This document shows, piece after piece, positions 54,153-61,947 of a stretch of DNA of 64,000 bases. Position 1 is the first letter of the stretch, and each line of letters begins with the position of its first letter. The notes under the pieces are model-generated. The model ran no database searches and had not been told where the DNA came from. It saw only the letters and a list, made by a program, of their open reading frames with translations. Made by a program: the position numbers and the translations under genes. The stretch comes from an uncultured Collinsella sp. Lineage in GTDB: Bacteria; Actinomycetota; Coriobacteriia; Coriobacteriales; Coriobacteriaceae. The stretch spans positions 287,402-351,401 of the forward strand of contig CATXKN010000002.1 of assembly GCA_958370785.1 (NCBI GenBank). The letters run 5' to 3'.

Positions 54153-54605
54153 ATGATGAACGCAACGGATATGGTCCAGGGAAACCTCGCCCTTAAGCTC
54201 GAGACGCCTGCGGCGCCGGCTTTCACGGTTGTTAAAGGCGGCCAATCTGGTTTCCAAACACTGCCTGGCAAGCCCGTCCGCAACCAGTGCGTCGCCACGA
54301 CTTCGGCCCCCGTTGCCCTAAAGGCTTCGACGATTGTCGCCCTGGCCGTTGCGCTCACGCTCTTCCTTGTACTTGCCACCTCGATCTTCAGCGCTCGTCA
54401 CGCCGCATATGCCGAGTCGGTATCCAACGTTACCTACAAGACCGTCCGTGTTCAGTCTGGCGATTCCTTGTGGTCGCTAGCCCGGGAGCATCCGATTGAG
54501 GGTCTTTCCACGCAGGAGACCTCTGATATGATCCGCAACGTCAATCACCTGGAGCATGGCTCGCTCGATGCCGGTGCGCATCTTAAAGTTCCCGCACGTT
54601 CCTAA
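54153..54605 (+). CDS. LysM-domain membrane protein, probable SOS cell-division suppressor (YneA/ChiZ-like)
   Basis: 150 residues: an N-terminal cytoplasmic part of about 50, one membrane helix (IVALAVALTLFLVLATSIF, about 60-80), then an extracytoplasmic LysM domain (YKTVRVQSGDSLWSLAREH). The architecture and the position, divergent from lexA and before nrdR, match Bacillus YneA and mycobacterial Rv2719c (ChiZ), which delay division during DNA damage. Two LexA boxes overlap its promoter. The start is ATG 54153 or 54156; the second is better spaced from GAGAGGAG. Function inferred from context. Confidence 0.82.
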   Translation: MMNATDMVQGNLALKLETPAAPAFTVVKGGQSGFQTLPGKPVRNQCVATTSAPVALKASTIVALAVALTLFLVLATSIFSARHAAYAESVSNVTYKTVRVQSGDSLWSLAREHPIEGLSTQETSDMIRNVNHLEHGSLDAGAHLKVPARS

Positions 54606-54656
54606 GATTTAAGTACCGTCGCATGGTACCCTTGTAATCGTTTTAGAGGAGGTACC

Positions 54657-55100
54657 ATGCGCTGTCCCAAATGCGGCAAGGCACATACCCGCGTCGTTGA
54701 TTCCCGCATGCAGGAATCAAATAACACCATCAAGCGCCGTCGCGAATGCTGCTCATGCAATTATCGCTTTACGACATTTGAGCGTTGTGAAGACCCTATC
54801 GAGGTCATTAAGTCAGACGGATCCAAGCAACGGTTCGATCGCAATAAGCTGCTGGTCGGTTTGATGCGCGCCACGATCAAGCGAGATATCGACACTAAAA
54901 AGCTCAACGAGATCATTGACGATATTGAGGTTGAGCTTCGCTCCCGTACGCTCACGGCTGTTACGTCCCATGAGCTGGGCGATATGGTTCTTAAGCGGTT
55001 GGCCAAGATCGATAAAGTGGCCTACATCCGCTTTGCCTCGGTCTATCGCGATTTCAAAGACGTCGATGAGTTTCTGCAAGAGCTCGACAAGCTAAGGTGA
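54657..55100 (+). CDS. nrdR: transcriptional repressor NrdR
   Basis: ATP/dATP-sensing repressor of ribonucleotide reductase genes. 147 residues: N-terminal zinc ribbon MRCPKCG...RRRECCSCNYRFTTFE and an ATP-cone (about 50-140). ATG after GAGGAGG. Its place after the lexA/LysM pair repeats the mycobacterial order (Rv2720-Rv2719c-Rv2718c). No ribonucleotide reductase gene lies in the window. Confidence 0.96.
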   Translation: MRCPKCGKAHTRVVDSRMQESNNTIKRRRECCSCNYRFTTFERCEDPIEVIKSDGSKQRFDRNKLLVGLMRATIKRDIDTKKLNEIIDDIEVELRSRTLTAVTSHELGDMVLKRLAKIDKVAYIRFASVYRDFKDVDEFLQELDKLR

Positions 55101-55104
55101 TTTC

Positions 55105-55548
55105 ATGTCCAACATTACCGTTAACATTAAGCGTCTCGACCCAACCGTCGAGCTTCCCAAATACGCCCATCCCACGGATGCCGGTCTTGACCTCCGAGCC
55201 AACGAGGATTGCACCCTCAAGCCTTTTGAGCGTCGCCTGGTCTCCACGGGCCTAGCTGTCGCCCTGCCCGACGGCTACGCCGGCTTCGTCCAACCCCGCA
55301 GCGGCCTGGCCATTAAGCAAGGCCTGTCCATAGTCAACACTCCTGGCCTCATCGACGCCCACTACCGAGGAGAGCTCAAAGTCATCCTCATCAACCTCGA
55401 CCCCAAGAACAACATCCAAATCAACAAAGGCGACCGCATCGCCCAGCTCGTCATCCAAGAAGTCCCCACGGTCAACCTCGTAGAAGTACAAGAACTAGAC
55501 GAAACCGACCGAGGAGCCGGCGGTTTCGGTTCTAGCGGCGTATTGTAA
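55105..55548 (+). CDS. dut: deoxyuridine 5'-triphosphate nucleotidohydrolase
   Basis: Removes dUTP and supplies dUMP for thymidylate. 147 residues, trimeric dUTPase fold with all five motifs: AGLDLRA, PRSGLA, GLIDAHYRGELKV, GDRIAQLV and the C-terminal RGAGGFGSSG that closes over the active site. Four bases after nrdR, so the nucleotide-pool genes form one unit. Confidence 0.96.
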   Translation: MSNITVNIKRLDPTVELPKYAHPTDAGLDLRANEDCTLKPFERRLVSTGLAVALPDGYAGFVQPRSGLAIKQGLSIVNTPGLIDAHYRGELKVILINLDPKNNIQINKGDRIAQLVIQEVPTVNLVEVQELDETDRGAGGFGSSGVL

Positions 55549-55553
55549 TGTCC

Positions 55554-55657
55554 GCTCACCCGTGAGAGGCCCCTATATATCATTCCATGCTCAAACATTC
55601 TCGCTGCGCTGCGAAACTGCGCGTGGAACGATATATAGGGGCCTCCCACGGGTGAGC
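55554..55657. repeat. palindromic repeat family B, copy 1
   Basis: Arms 55554-55590 and 55621-55657, 37 bases each, differing only at three positions, two of which leave G-U pairs. The 30-base loop holds CAAACATTCTCGCTGCG. The core is the reverse complement of the core of copy 2. Confidence 0.85.
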
Positions 55658-55719
55658 TACGTTTGCTTGCTTGCAACTACCGTGCTTCTTCGCTAGAAGT
55701 CGAGGGCCTTAATCAATTT

Positions 55720-55766
55720 GTAAGCCGGTGCGACAAGGGGATTTCTCCTTTGTCGTACCGGCTTAC
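55720..55766. repeat. unrelated 20-bp palindrome
   Basis: Arms 55720-55739 and 55747-55766 (GTAAGCCGGT ... ACCGGCTTAC) with a 7-base loop. Neither strand shows a T run, so it is not a standard terminator. It may end dut transcription by another mechanism. Confidence 0.6.
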
Positions 55767-55803
55767 TAGTTGGATTGCAATTTGTTTTCAAGCAGGAAGT
55801 CTC

Positions 55804-55902
55804 TGTCCGGGGCTCACCCATATCGTTCCACGCGCAGTTTCGCAGCGAGCGTAGCGAAGCGAGAATGTTTGAGCATGGAATGATATGGGTGAGCCCCGGA
55901 CA
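55804..55902. repeat. palindromic repeat family B, copy 2
   Basis: 30-base arms 55804-55833 and 55873-55902 with two G-U positions. The loop has GCAGCGAGCGTAGCGAAGCG, ten bases more than copy 1. It shares GCGAGAATGTTTGAGCATGG with the reverse complement of copy 1. Confidence 0.85.
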
Positions 55903-55915
55903 GGTGGGATTAGTG

Positions 55916-55975
55916 CGCCCCTGCGAAGCGAGAATGTTTGAGCACGGGATGATATACAGGGGCCTCCCACAGGCA
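55916..55975. repeat. palindromic repeat family B, truncated copy 3
   Basis: Retains only the right half of the core (GCGAAGCGAGAATGTTTGAG) plus a right arm AGGGGCCTCCCAC like that of copy 1. GCCCCTG (55917-55923) still pairs with CAGGGGC (55957-55963). The left half is deleted. Confidence 0.75.
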
Positions 55976-55991
55976 AGCGGACAGTCCAATG

Positions 55992-57293
55992 CTAGCGGAT
56001 ATGCGCAGGCTTCCCGCCCCAGTAGAAGCGGCAGAATGCGCGTTTTCTTTTCTGGGGTTTGCCTATGAGTTCCATGGTGGCGACAGCGATGTCTTCGGCT
56101 GCGTGGGGGCGGCGTAGTACTTCGCCATTGATGAGCAATGCCTTGAGCGACTCCGGATGATCGTGGAGATGTCGCAGCGTCACGATGAGCTCTCGTGCCG
56201 TGGTGACGTGCATGCTGGCTCCCATGCCGGTGAGCATGGTGGTGTTGGCCTTTTCTTGGCCGTAAGATTTGCCCAGCAGGATCATCGGCAGATGTGCGCA
56301 TAGGCACTCGGTGACCGTGAGTCCGCCCGATTTGAGGATTGCCAGGTCGCAGCCGTGCATGAGGGCCGCCATGTCGTCGACATAGTCCAACACCGTGACG
56401 TTCTCGAGCTTCATGGCATCGAAGAGCGTCTTCAGCCGGGTGGCATACTCCGCGTCTTTGCCGGGCAAAAAGACAAAGTGCATGTCTTCGAAGCCGCGCA
56501 GGAAGGGGAGCGTGTGGTCCATCGCCGCGCGAAAGCGGACGTACGGCTGAGGCAGGCTGGCACCGGCCATTACCAGCACGACGGTCTTGTCGGTGGGGAG
56601 GTTGAACTTGGCCAGCTCTTCCTCGCGATCGTAATCCGTGTCGAATCCGGCGCGAATAGGGATGCCGGTAATGCGAATCTTTGCCTCGGGCACCTTGCGC
56701 GGTCGCAGCGTTTCGGCCATGAATTCATTGGCAACACAGAAGAGATCGGTGTCCTTGTGGGGCCACCAGCCCTCGACTTCGTAGTCGGTCGGGACGCAGA
56801 CGATTGGATAATCGATACCCGTAATTACGCGGGCGCCCACGGCAACATTGGCTGCTGTGATGTGCGTTGCGACCACGGCTATGGGCCTGCGGCTACGTAT
56901 ATATTCGTTGAAGGCGGGGAACATAATTCGCGACCATGCCGTGCCGCCACCCCAGAGAAGATGTCCCGTAAGCGTATATCTCCAGGTCAGATCGTAAATG
57001 GGGCGCGTGGCTCCTGTAAAAGAAGCCGCGGTCTTATTGCCATCGAATTTAATACGTCCAAAATCAAGGATATCGAGCACTTCAATCTCAACATCCTCGG
57101 GGATTCCATTGGTGCCGCGGATGAGGTCGAATGCTTGCGCAATCGCATTTGCGGCGGCCTTGTGACCCGAGCCGACCGAGGCGTGCACGATGGTCACGAG
57201 AGGTTTTTGCTGAGCCAAGAGTGTGGTTTGCTCCGATTGGGGAGTGCTGTGCGTGAGCAGGGGAGCGTCGTCGCTCGTCTGCGTCTGATCCAT
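55992..57293 (-). CDS. processive diacylglycerol glycosyltransferase (MGDG synthase / UgtP family)
   Basis: Membrane-associated GT28 enzyme that probably adds sugars to diacylglycerol for glycolipids or lipoteichoic-acid anchors. 433 residues. The MGDG-synthase domain has VHASVGSGHKAAANAIAQAF and CVPTDYEVEGWW; the C-terminal nucleotide-sugar domain has LVMAGASLPQP and LKSGGLTVTECL. The start at 57293 (MDQTQTSDD) follows AGGGGAG; ATG 57332 would add 13 residues. UDP-glucose or UDP-galactose use cannot be told. Divergent from trxB. Confidence 0.85.
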   Translation of the reverse strand: MDQTQTSDDAPLLTHSTPQSEQTTLLAQQKPLVTIVHASVGSGHKAAANAIAQAFDLIRGTNGIPEDVEIEVLDILDFGRIKFDGNKTAASFTGATRPIYDLTWRYTLTGHLLWGGGTAWSRIMFPAFNEYIRSRRPIAVVATHITAANVAVGARVITGIDYPIVCVPTDYEVEGWWPHKDTDLFCVANEFMAETLRPRKVPEAKIRITGIPIRAGFDTDYDREEELAKFNLPTDKTVVLVMAGASLPQPYVRFRAAMDHTLPFLRGFEDMHFVFLPGKDAEYATRLKTLFDAMKLENVTVLDYVDDMAALMHGCDLAILKSGGLTVTECLCAHLPMILLGKSYGQEKANTTMLTGMGASMHVTTARELIVTLRHLHDHPESLKALLINGEVLRRPHAAEDIAVATMELIGKPQKRKRAFCRFYWGGKPAHIR

Positions 57294-57411
57294 CGATAAC
57301 TCCCCTTCGACGTTGTAACACGGATTTATCATTGTAGTGCATGAGTGTCACGTTCACGAAAATTTGGGTATGAGCGCAAAGAACGACAACGTTTCGACGA
57401 GAGGACTCTTC

Positions 57412-58350
57412 ATGATTACCGATCAGACAATCGATGTTGCGATCATCGGCGGCGGCCCCGCGGGCTATGCTGCCGCCATTTATGCGGCGCGCGCCAACCT
57501 GACGACGACTGTCCTTGAGCAGGGCATGTCGGGCGGACAGATTGCCACGAGCAACGAGATTGAGAATTATCCTGGCATTCCGTTGCTGAGCGGTGCCGAA
57601 CTTGGTGAGCGGTTTCAACAGCATGCTGAAGGCCTGGGGGCTCAGGTTGAATGGAGTATGGTGACAGGCGTCGATTACGATGCCGATGCAGCGCAATTTA
57701 CCATCCATCATGATATGGGTGACACAGCGGCCAAGAGCGTCATCGCGTGCATGGGCGCCACGCCGCGTCCTGCGGGTTTTGTTGGCGAGGACACGTATCG
57801 CGGTCGTGGCGTTTCGTATTGCGCGACGTGTGACGGTATGTTCTTCCGCGGCAAGCAGGTCTTTGTTATCGGAGGCGGTAATTCGGCATGCGAGGAGGCA
57901 CTATTCCTGTCCGACATTGCCAGCAGCGTGACCATCGTGCTGCGTCGTGATCAGTTCCGTGCACCCGAGAGCGTTGTGAATAAGGTGCTTGCTAAAGACA
58001 ATATTTCAGTTAGGTACCAAGCTAGTATTGTTGAGCTTTCTGGTGAAGCGATGCCCACGACAATTACGTTTAAGGATAATGCGAGCGGCAAGACGTATGC
58101 CGAGACCTTTGAACCTGGCTCATTTGGCATCTTTGTCTTTACCGGCACGCAACCTCATACCGAGCTTGTTGAGCATCTAGTCGATCTGGCTCCCGACGGC
58201 GGCATCCTTACCGACGATTCGATGGCCACCCGTACGCCCGGCCTATTCGCAGCCGGCGATATCCGTTCAAAGCGTTTACGCCAGGTTGTGACCGCCGTTT
58301 CGGACGGAGCCATAGCGTCAACCAGCGCATACGCTTTCCTACGCGGATAA
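57412..58350 (+). CDS. trxB: thioredoxin reductase-like FAD oxidoreductase
   Basis: Reduces thioredoxin with NADPH. 312 residues: FAD motif GGGPAGYAAAIYAAR, redox centre CATCDG, NAD(P) motif IGGGNSACEEAL, and C-terminal FAD motif PGLFAAGDI. The length and CATC centre fit TrxB. ATG 57412 follows GAGAGGA; longer in-frame reading from 57337 is not family-like. No thioredoxin gene lies next to it. Confidence 0.9.
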   Translation: MITDQTIDVAIIGGGPAGYAAAIYAARANLTTTVLEQGMSGGQIATSNEIENYPGIPLLSGAELGERFQQHAEGLGAQVEWSMVTGVDYDADAAQFTIHHDMGDTAAKSVIACMGATPRPAGFVGEDTYRGRGVSYCATCDGMFFRGKQVFVIGGGNSACEEALFLSDIASSVTIVLRRDQFRAPESVVNKVLAKDNISVRYQASIVELSGEAMPTTITFKDNASGKTYAETFEPGSFGIFVFTGTQPHTELVEHLVDLAPDGGILTDDSMATRTPGLFAAGDIRSKRLRQVVTAVSDGAIASTSAYAFLRG

Positions 58351-58386
58351 GTACGATAATATATCTTATGTAAAGTTGCTATCTTT

Positions 58387-58436
58387 AAACAAAGTGGTTG
58401 GACGGTGCATCAATGTGCTGTCCAACCACTTTGTTT
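58387..58436. terminator. terminator after trxB
   Basis: A 23-base stem (58387-58409 with 58414-58436) containing GTGGTTGGAC and its complement, with G-U pairs near the loop. It begins AAACAAAG and ends CTTTGTTT, so it could work on both strands. Confidence 0.85.
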
Positions 58437-58453
58437 AGCGGCTATGTGGTATG

Positions 58454-58468
58454 CAAAACTAGATAACC
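58454..58468 (+). promoter_or_regulatory. motif CAAAACTAGATAACC upstream of the DUF1836 gene
   Basis: Matches 60113-60127 on the minus strand (CAAAACTAGATAGCC) at 14 of 15 positions, which lies upstream of degV. Part of CTAG-ATAAC-CTAG. Candidate binding site for the DUF1836 protein. Confidence 0.45.
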
Positions 58469-58503
58469 TAGAATACAATATAGAAAACGAACGGAGGCCT
58501 CTT

Positions 58504-59115
58504 ATGAACCACGTTAAACATGTTATCCCGATGTCCGATACATCGGTCAGCATTAAACCGGAGGATATTCAGCCGACGGTGCTGCCGGATGCATTTATTC
58601 AATCCGATATGGTGCGTAACCTCAACGCGTTGAGCCTGTCGCGTTATGACCAGCTGCCCAACGTAACGCTCTACCGTGACCAGGTCATTGAGTACATCGA
58701 ACTGTGGATGGAGCCGCTTTCGATTTGCGTAGAGCAGCCCGTTATCACGCCATCGATGATCAATAACTACGTGAAGGTTGGCCTCGTTCCCGCGCCGGTT
58801 AAAAAGCAGTATGGCCGTGAGCAGATTGCGCGTCTCATCGCCATTTGTATCTTTAAACAGGTGCTGCCCATCGCTGCGGTTCAGGCGCTCTTTATTATTC
58901 AGCGCTTGAGTTACGACGCTCCGACTGCTTTCGATTATGTAGTCGATCAGCTTGAGGCATCGATTCGAGCGGCTTTTTCCGTTGAGCAGACTCCCGTGCC
59001 CGATACCGCGCATCAGGTTACGCGCGAGTCGTTGCTCGTACGCAGTGCGGTATCGTCCTTCGTTTCGAAGGCGTACCTGATGAGCTATCTCAAGTTTAAT
59101 GGGTTTAATAGCTAA
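58504..59115 (+). CDS. DUF1836 domain protein, probable DNA-binding regulator
   Basis: 203 residues. ITPSMINNYVKVGLVPAPVKKQYGREQIARL is a MerR-like helix-turn-helix stretch typical of DUF1836; the rest is helical without enzymatic motifs. The first 60 residues are variable. ATG 58504 follows CGGAGG; the longer reading from 58405 crosses the trxB terminator. A terminator-like palindrome separates it from the convergent degV gene. It probably acts as a transcription regulator; the target is unknown. Confidence 0.8.
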   Translation: MNHVKHVIPMSDTSVSIKPEDIQPTVLPDAFIQSDMVRNLNALSLSRYDQLPNVTLYRDQVIEYIELWMEPLSICVEQPVITPSMINNYVKVGLVPAPVKKQYGREQIARLIAICIFKQVLPIAAVQALFIIQRLSYDAPTAFDYVVDQLEASIRAAFSVEQTPVPDTAHQVTRESLLVRSAVSSFVSKAYLMSYLKFNGFNS

Positions 59116-59129
59116 CTGAGGTATAAGAC

Positions 59130-59166
59130 GGGCGGGATAAAGAGCCACTGGCCCCTTATCCCGCCC
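59130..59166. terminator. palindrome between the convergent DUF1836 and degV genes
   Basis: GGGCGGGATAA (59130-59140) and TTATCCCGCCC (59156-59166) are exact complements. No long T run follows on either side. It probably stops transcription from both directions. Confidence 0.6.
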
Positions 59167-59187
59167 ATGCGTTTGACTAGTTGGACA

Positions 59188-60054
59188 TTATCGGCCCGAA
59201 GCTACGCCCATGCCGTAACCGATGATGAGACCGTGCATCTCGGCGTAATAGGAATCTAGCCCGTTACAGGGCATGATGATGGTCTTGGAGCCGGGCCAAT
59301 GCTCCACAATGCGGCTGGCAAGTGCCTGGGCGCCCGTCTCATTCTCGACATGGTCGATAATGACCTCGCCGCCAGTAAAGCCTTCGGCCTCCATGGTATC
59401 GACAATCTTGCCAAGCATCTTCTTTTCTCCACGCGTGTGCCCAACGAGTTCAATTTTGCCCGCTTCGCTCGCCGTGCCCAAAATGCGGATATTGAGCTTG
59501 TTGGCAATAACTCCGGCCGCCTTAGGGATACGTCCGGCCTTCGCAAGGTTTTCGTAATTGCACAAACTAAAGAGGATCTTGCTGTTCTGCTCCAAGCTAT
59601 CGAAGTAGGCGCAGGCGTCCTCAAAGGAGGTATCCGGGTTGCTTGCAAGATAGCGGTCGAAAAGCAGGAAGATCAGATCCATTTTGCCACCTGCGGCTCG
59701 TGAGTTGACCAAATGAATCTGGCGGTTGGGCTCCTCGGCAAGCACCATGTCACGTGCGGTGGCCGCGGCATTGTAGCTTCCCGATACGCCCTCCGAGATG
59801 GGCATGCAGATCGTCTTGTCGGCAAGCTTAAAAAGTTCAGCCCACTCCCCTACGCTTGGACAGGCGCTCGAAGAAGCGCTCGACTCCGCCTGCACGGCGC
59901 AATTGAGCTCGTGAACATCGAGCGAGAGGTCATCAACAAATTCACGCTCCCCCACTCGGATCTTAAGGGGTGCAAATGCAAAGGTGGTATGAGGTGCGGT
60001 TGGTTGCCAATCGCGAAGATTGCAGCTCGAATCGGAGATAAGTGCCCAGCTCAT
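59188..60054 (-). CDS. DegV family fatty-acid-binding protein
   Basis: 288 residues. It begins WALISDSSCNL, the DegV start (D-S-S/T-C-D-L), with ISEGVSGSYNAA and VNSRAAGGKMDL in the N-terminal domain that holds the lipid carboxylate, and a C-terminal EDD-fold domain ending with GLIIGYGMG. Some members (FakB) present fatty acids to the kinase FakA; no fakA is near. A 15-base motif shared with the DUF1836 gene lies upstream. Confidence 0.9.
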   Translation of the reverse strand: MSWALISDSSCNLRDWQPTAPHTTFAFAPLKIRVGEREFVDDLSLDVHELNCAVQAESSASSSACPSVGEWAELFKLADKTICMPISEGVSGSYNAAATARDMVLAEEPNRQIHLVNSRAAGGKMDLIFLLFDRYLASNPDTSFEDACAYFDSLEQNSKILFSLCNYENLAKAGRIPKAAGVIANKLNIRILGTASEAGKIELVGHTRGEKKMLGKIVDTMEAEGFTGGEVIIDHVENETGAQALASRIVEHWPGSKTIIMPCNGLDSYYAEMHGLIIGYGMGVASGR

Positions 60055-60078
60055 TGAGGGTCCTTTCTAATTGTTCCT

Positions 60079-60097
60079 CAACAATTATAGCCATCTT
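60079..60097 (-). promoter_or_regulatory. promoter candidate of degV
   Basis: Minus strand GGCTATAATTG: a perfect TATAAT -10 with no good -35. The CAAAACTAGATAGCC motif lies just upstream at 60113-60127, the position an activator would take. Confidence 0.5.
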
Positions 60098-60110
60098 TTT
60101 GATTGATTGG

Positions 60111-60143
60111 ACGGCTATCTAGTTTTGAATACTAGATAGCCGT
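60111..60143. promoter_or_regulatory. 13-bp-arm palindrome upstream of degV
   Basis: ACGGCTATCTAGT (60111-60123), seven bases, ACTAGATAGCCGT (60131-60143). The arms are exact. It includes the motif shared with the DUF1836 upstream region and is probably an operator. Confidence 0.5.
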
Positions 60144-60170
60144 ACTGATCTTATGACAAACGGTAGAGGC

Positions 60171-60208
60171 AAAAAGAATGGGCCTCGTGATTCAAGATCG
60201 CGAGGCCC
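60171..60208 (-). terminator. terminator of the NlpC/P60 gene
   Basis: GGGCCTCGTGAT (60180-60191) pairs with ATCGCGAGGCCC (60197-60208); on the minus strand it is followed by ATTCTTTTT. Confidence 0.88.
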
Positions 60209-60232
60209 ACGTTCGTTCGCTGCAGTAATAAA

Positions 60233-61348
60233 TTAGTAGCGTACGAAGATGTAGTTGTTGTTCATACCGGCTGCGACGGAGCTGATGATGACGCCCGTTT
60301 TGTAATCGGAAGCATGAATCATCTGACCATTACCGATATAGATGCCGGTGTGGTAAGAGTTAACCACGACGTCACCAGGCTGGGGATCGGATACACGGGT
60401 CCAGCCCATGAAGGTGCCCGTGGTGCCAAGACGGCAATAACGGCCGGTAAGGCAGTAGCTCACAAAGCCGGAGCAGTCAAAGCTGTTCGGTCCAATGCCG
60501 CCCCAAGAATAAGCACAACCGAGCTTGCTGTAGGCGCGCGAAACAACGGTACCGCCGTCAACGGACTGGCTCGGTGCGGAAGGCGTCGGAGCCGGAGCGG
60601 GCGTCACGGGCTGCGGTGTGGGGGCAGGAGCGGGCGCAGGCGTGTTGCCGCCGCCGTTGTTGGTCGTACCGCCACCATTGTTGGTGTTCTCGGTCGTACC
60701 GGCGGTGTCGTTGCGCACCGTGGCCTTTTCGGCGGTGCTGGCGTTGATACCGGCCTGCAGCGCGGCGTTGGCCTCGGCCTCGGCAGCAAGCTCGGCCTGC
60801 AGCTGTGAATCCAGGGAGTTCACGACACTCTGGGCCTCAGCCTGCTGGGCATTGAGCTCGTCGACCTTCTTCTGCGTCGCGGCGACGTTCTTCTCCTGCT
60901 CGGTCTGCTTATCGGTGAGCTGCTGCTTAAGGTCCTTGACCTCTTGGATGGTCTGGGCCTGCTTGTCGGAAACCTTGCCGTAATAGAACAGACGGTTGAG
61001 CATGTCGCCCAGATCGTCGACGCCCGTCAGAACCTGAAGGAGACTCAGACCGCCGGTCTTGTACTCACCGGCAACGTAGCTCGAAAGCTTTGCCTGGCCC
61101 TCGGCAATCTCTTGCTGCTTTTGCGTGATCTCGCCTGCAGTCTGATCAAGCTCCTGCGTCTGTGCGGAGAGTTCTTCATGAATTTGCTGGGTCTGCGTGC
61201 CGATCTGCTCGAGTTTGGTACGAGCAGCGGCAAGGTCGGATGCGGTATCGGCATAGGCCGGAGCCGCGAGGCCCAGGCCCAAAACACAAGCGAGGGTTGC
61301 CGTAGCAGCGCAGCGTGCCATGTTTTTGTGCGTATTTGCTGTGCGCAT
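60233..61348 (-). CDS. secreted NlpC/P60 cell-wall hydrolase with coiled coil
   Basis: 371 residues: signal peptide (about 1-33, ending APAYA-DT), a long coiled coil (about 35-200, rich in Gln, Glu and Ala) as in PcsB/RipA-type proteins, a Gly/Asn/Pro/Ala linker (about 215-265), and a C-terminal NlpC/P60 peptidase with FDCSGFVSYCL (catalytic Cys) and YHTGIYIGNGQMIHAS (catalytic His). It cleaves peptidoglycan stem peptides, probably at division. No membrane anchor beyond the signal. Monocistronic. Confidence 0.93.
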   Translation of the reverse strand: MRTANTHKNMARCAATATLACVLGLGLAAPAYADTASDLAAARTKLEQIGTQTQQIHEELSAQTQELDQTAGEITQKQQEIAEGQAKLSSYVAGEYKTGGLSLLQVLTGVDDLGDMLNRLFYYGKVSDKQAQTIQEVKDLKQQLTDKQTEQEKNVAATQKKVDELNAQQAEAQSVVNSLDSQLQAELAAEAEANAALQAGINASTAEKATVRNDTAGTTENTNNGGGTTNNGGGNTPAPAPAPTPQPVTPAPAPTPSAPSQSVDGGTVVSRAYSKLGCAYSWGGIGPNSFDCSGFVSYCLTGRYCRLGTTGTFMGWTRVSDPQPGDVVVNSYHTGIYIGNGQMIHASDYKTGVIISSVAAGMNNNYIFVRY

Positions 61349-61380
61349 GGAGCTTCCTTTCCGGTATCTAAGGGTAGCGG

Positions 61381-61911
61381 CTAGTCCACCGTTACCAGGC
61401 TAAAGAGCTCGACGTCCTCGTTGGAAGGCGTGAGCTTCTTGCGCGGGTTGAGAAACGCAAGCTCGAGGATACAACCGTAACCCACAAGCTTTGCGCCCAT
61501 ATCTCGCACCAGTTTACCTGTTGCCTCGACGGTTCCGCCCGTCGCGACCAAGTCGTCCAGAATCAACACGGTATCTTTAGAGGTAATGGCATCGGCGTGG
61601 ATCTCGATAGAGTCGGTGCCATATTCGAGCTCGTAGCTCTCGCTCACCGTCTTGCGAGGCAGCTTGCCCGGCTTGCGTGCGGGCACAAAGCCAGCGCCCA
61701 GGGCGACGGCCACGGGCACGCCGACCATAAAGCCGCGAGCCTCGGGACCCACGACCTTGGTGATGCCCATGCCGGCAAAATGCTCGGCCAGGGCATCTAC
61801 CATGGCCTTTAGCGCTTCGGGATTACCAAAGAGCGGCGTGATGTCCTTAAAGACGACTCCGGGCTCGGGATAGTCGGGGATGTCGACGATGTGAGATTCG
61901 AAGTCGTACAT
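61381..61911 (-). CDS. apt: adenine phosphoribosyltransferase
   Basis: Salvages adenine to AMP with PRPP. 176 residues. DYPEPGVVFKDITPLF at the start, VGPEARGF, and the PRPP loop VLILDDLVATGGT are diagnostic. The start at 61911 (MYDFES) follows AAAGGT; an ATG at 61926 upstream has no ribosome site. relA/spoT, which often follows apt, is absent here. Confidence 0.94.
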   Translation of the reverse strand: MYDFESHIVDIPDYPEPGVVFKDITPLFGNPEALKAMVDALAEHFAGMGITKVVGPEARGFMVGVPVAVALGAGFVPARKPGKLPRKTVSESYELEYGTDSIEIHADAITSKDTVLILDDLVATGGTVEATGKLVRDMGAKLVGYGCILELAFLNPRKKLTPSNEDVELFSLVTVD

Positions 61912-61947
61912 GGCATGACCTTTCATGGATTGCCGGGTGAACGGCGG

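Larger units (their letters stand above)
55549..55991. other. convergent intergenic region filled with family B palindromes
   Basis: Lies between dut (plus) and the lipid glycosyltransferase (minus). No gene is supported. It holds three related palindromic elements and one unrelated palindrome. Confidence 0.75.
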
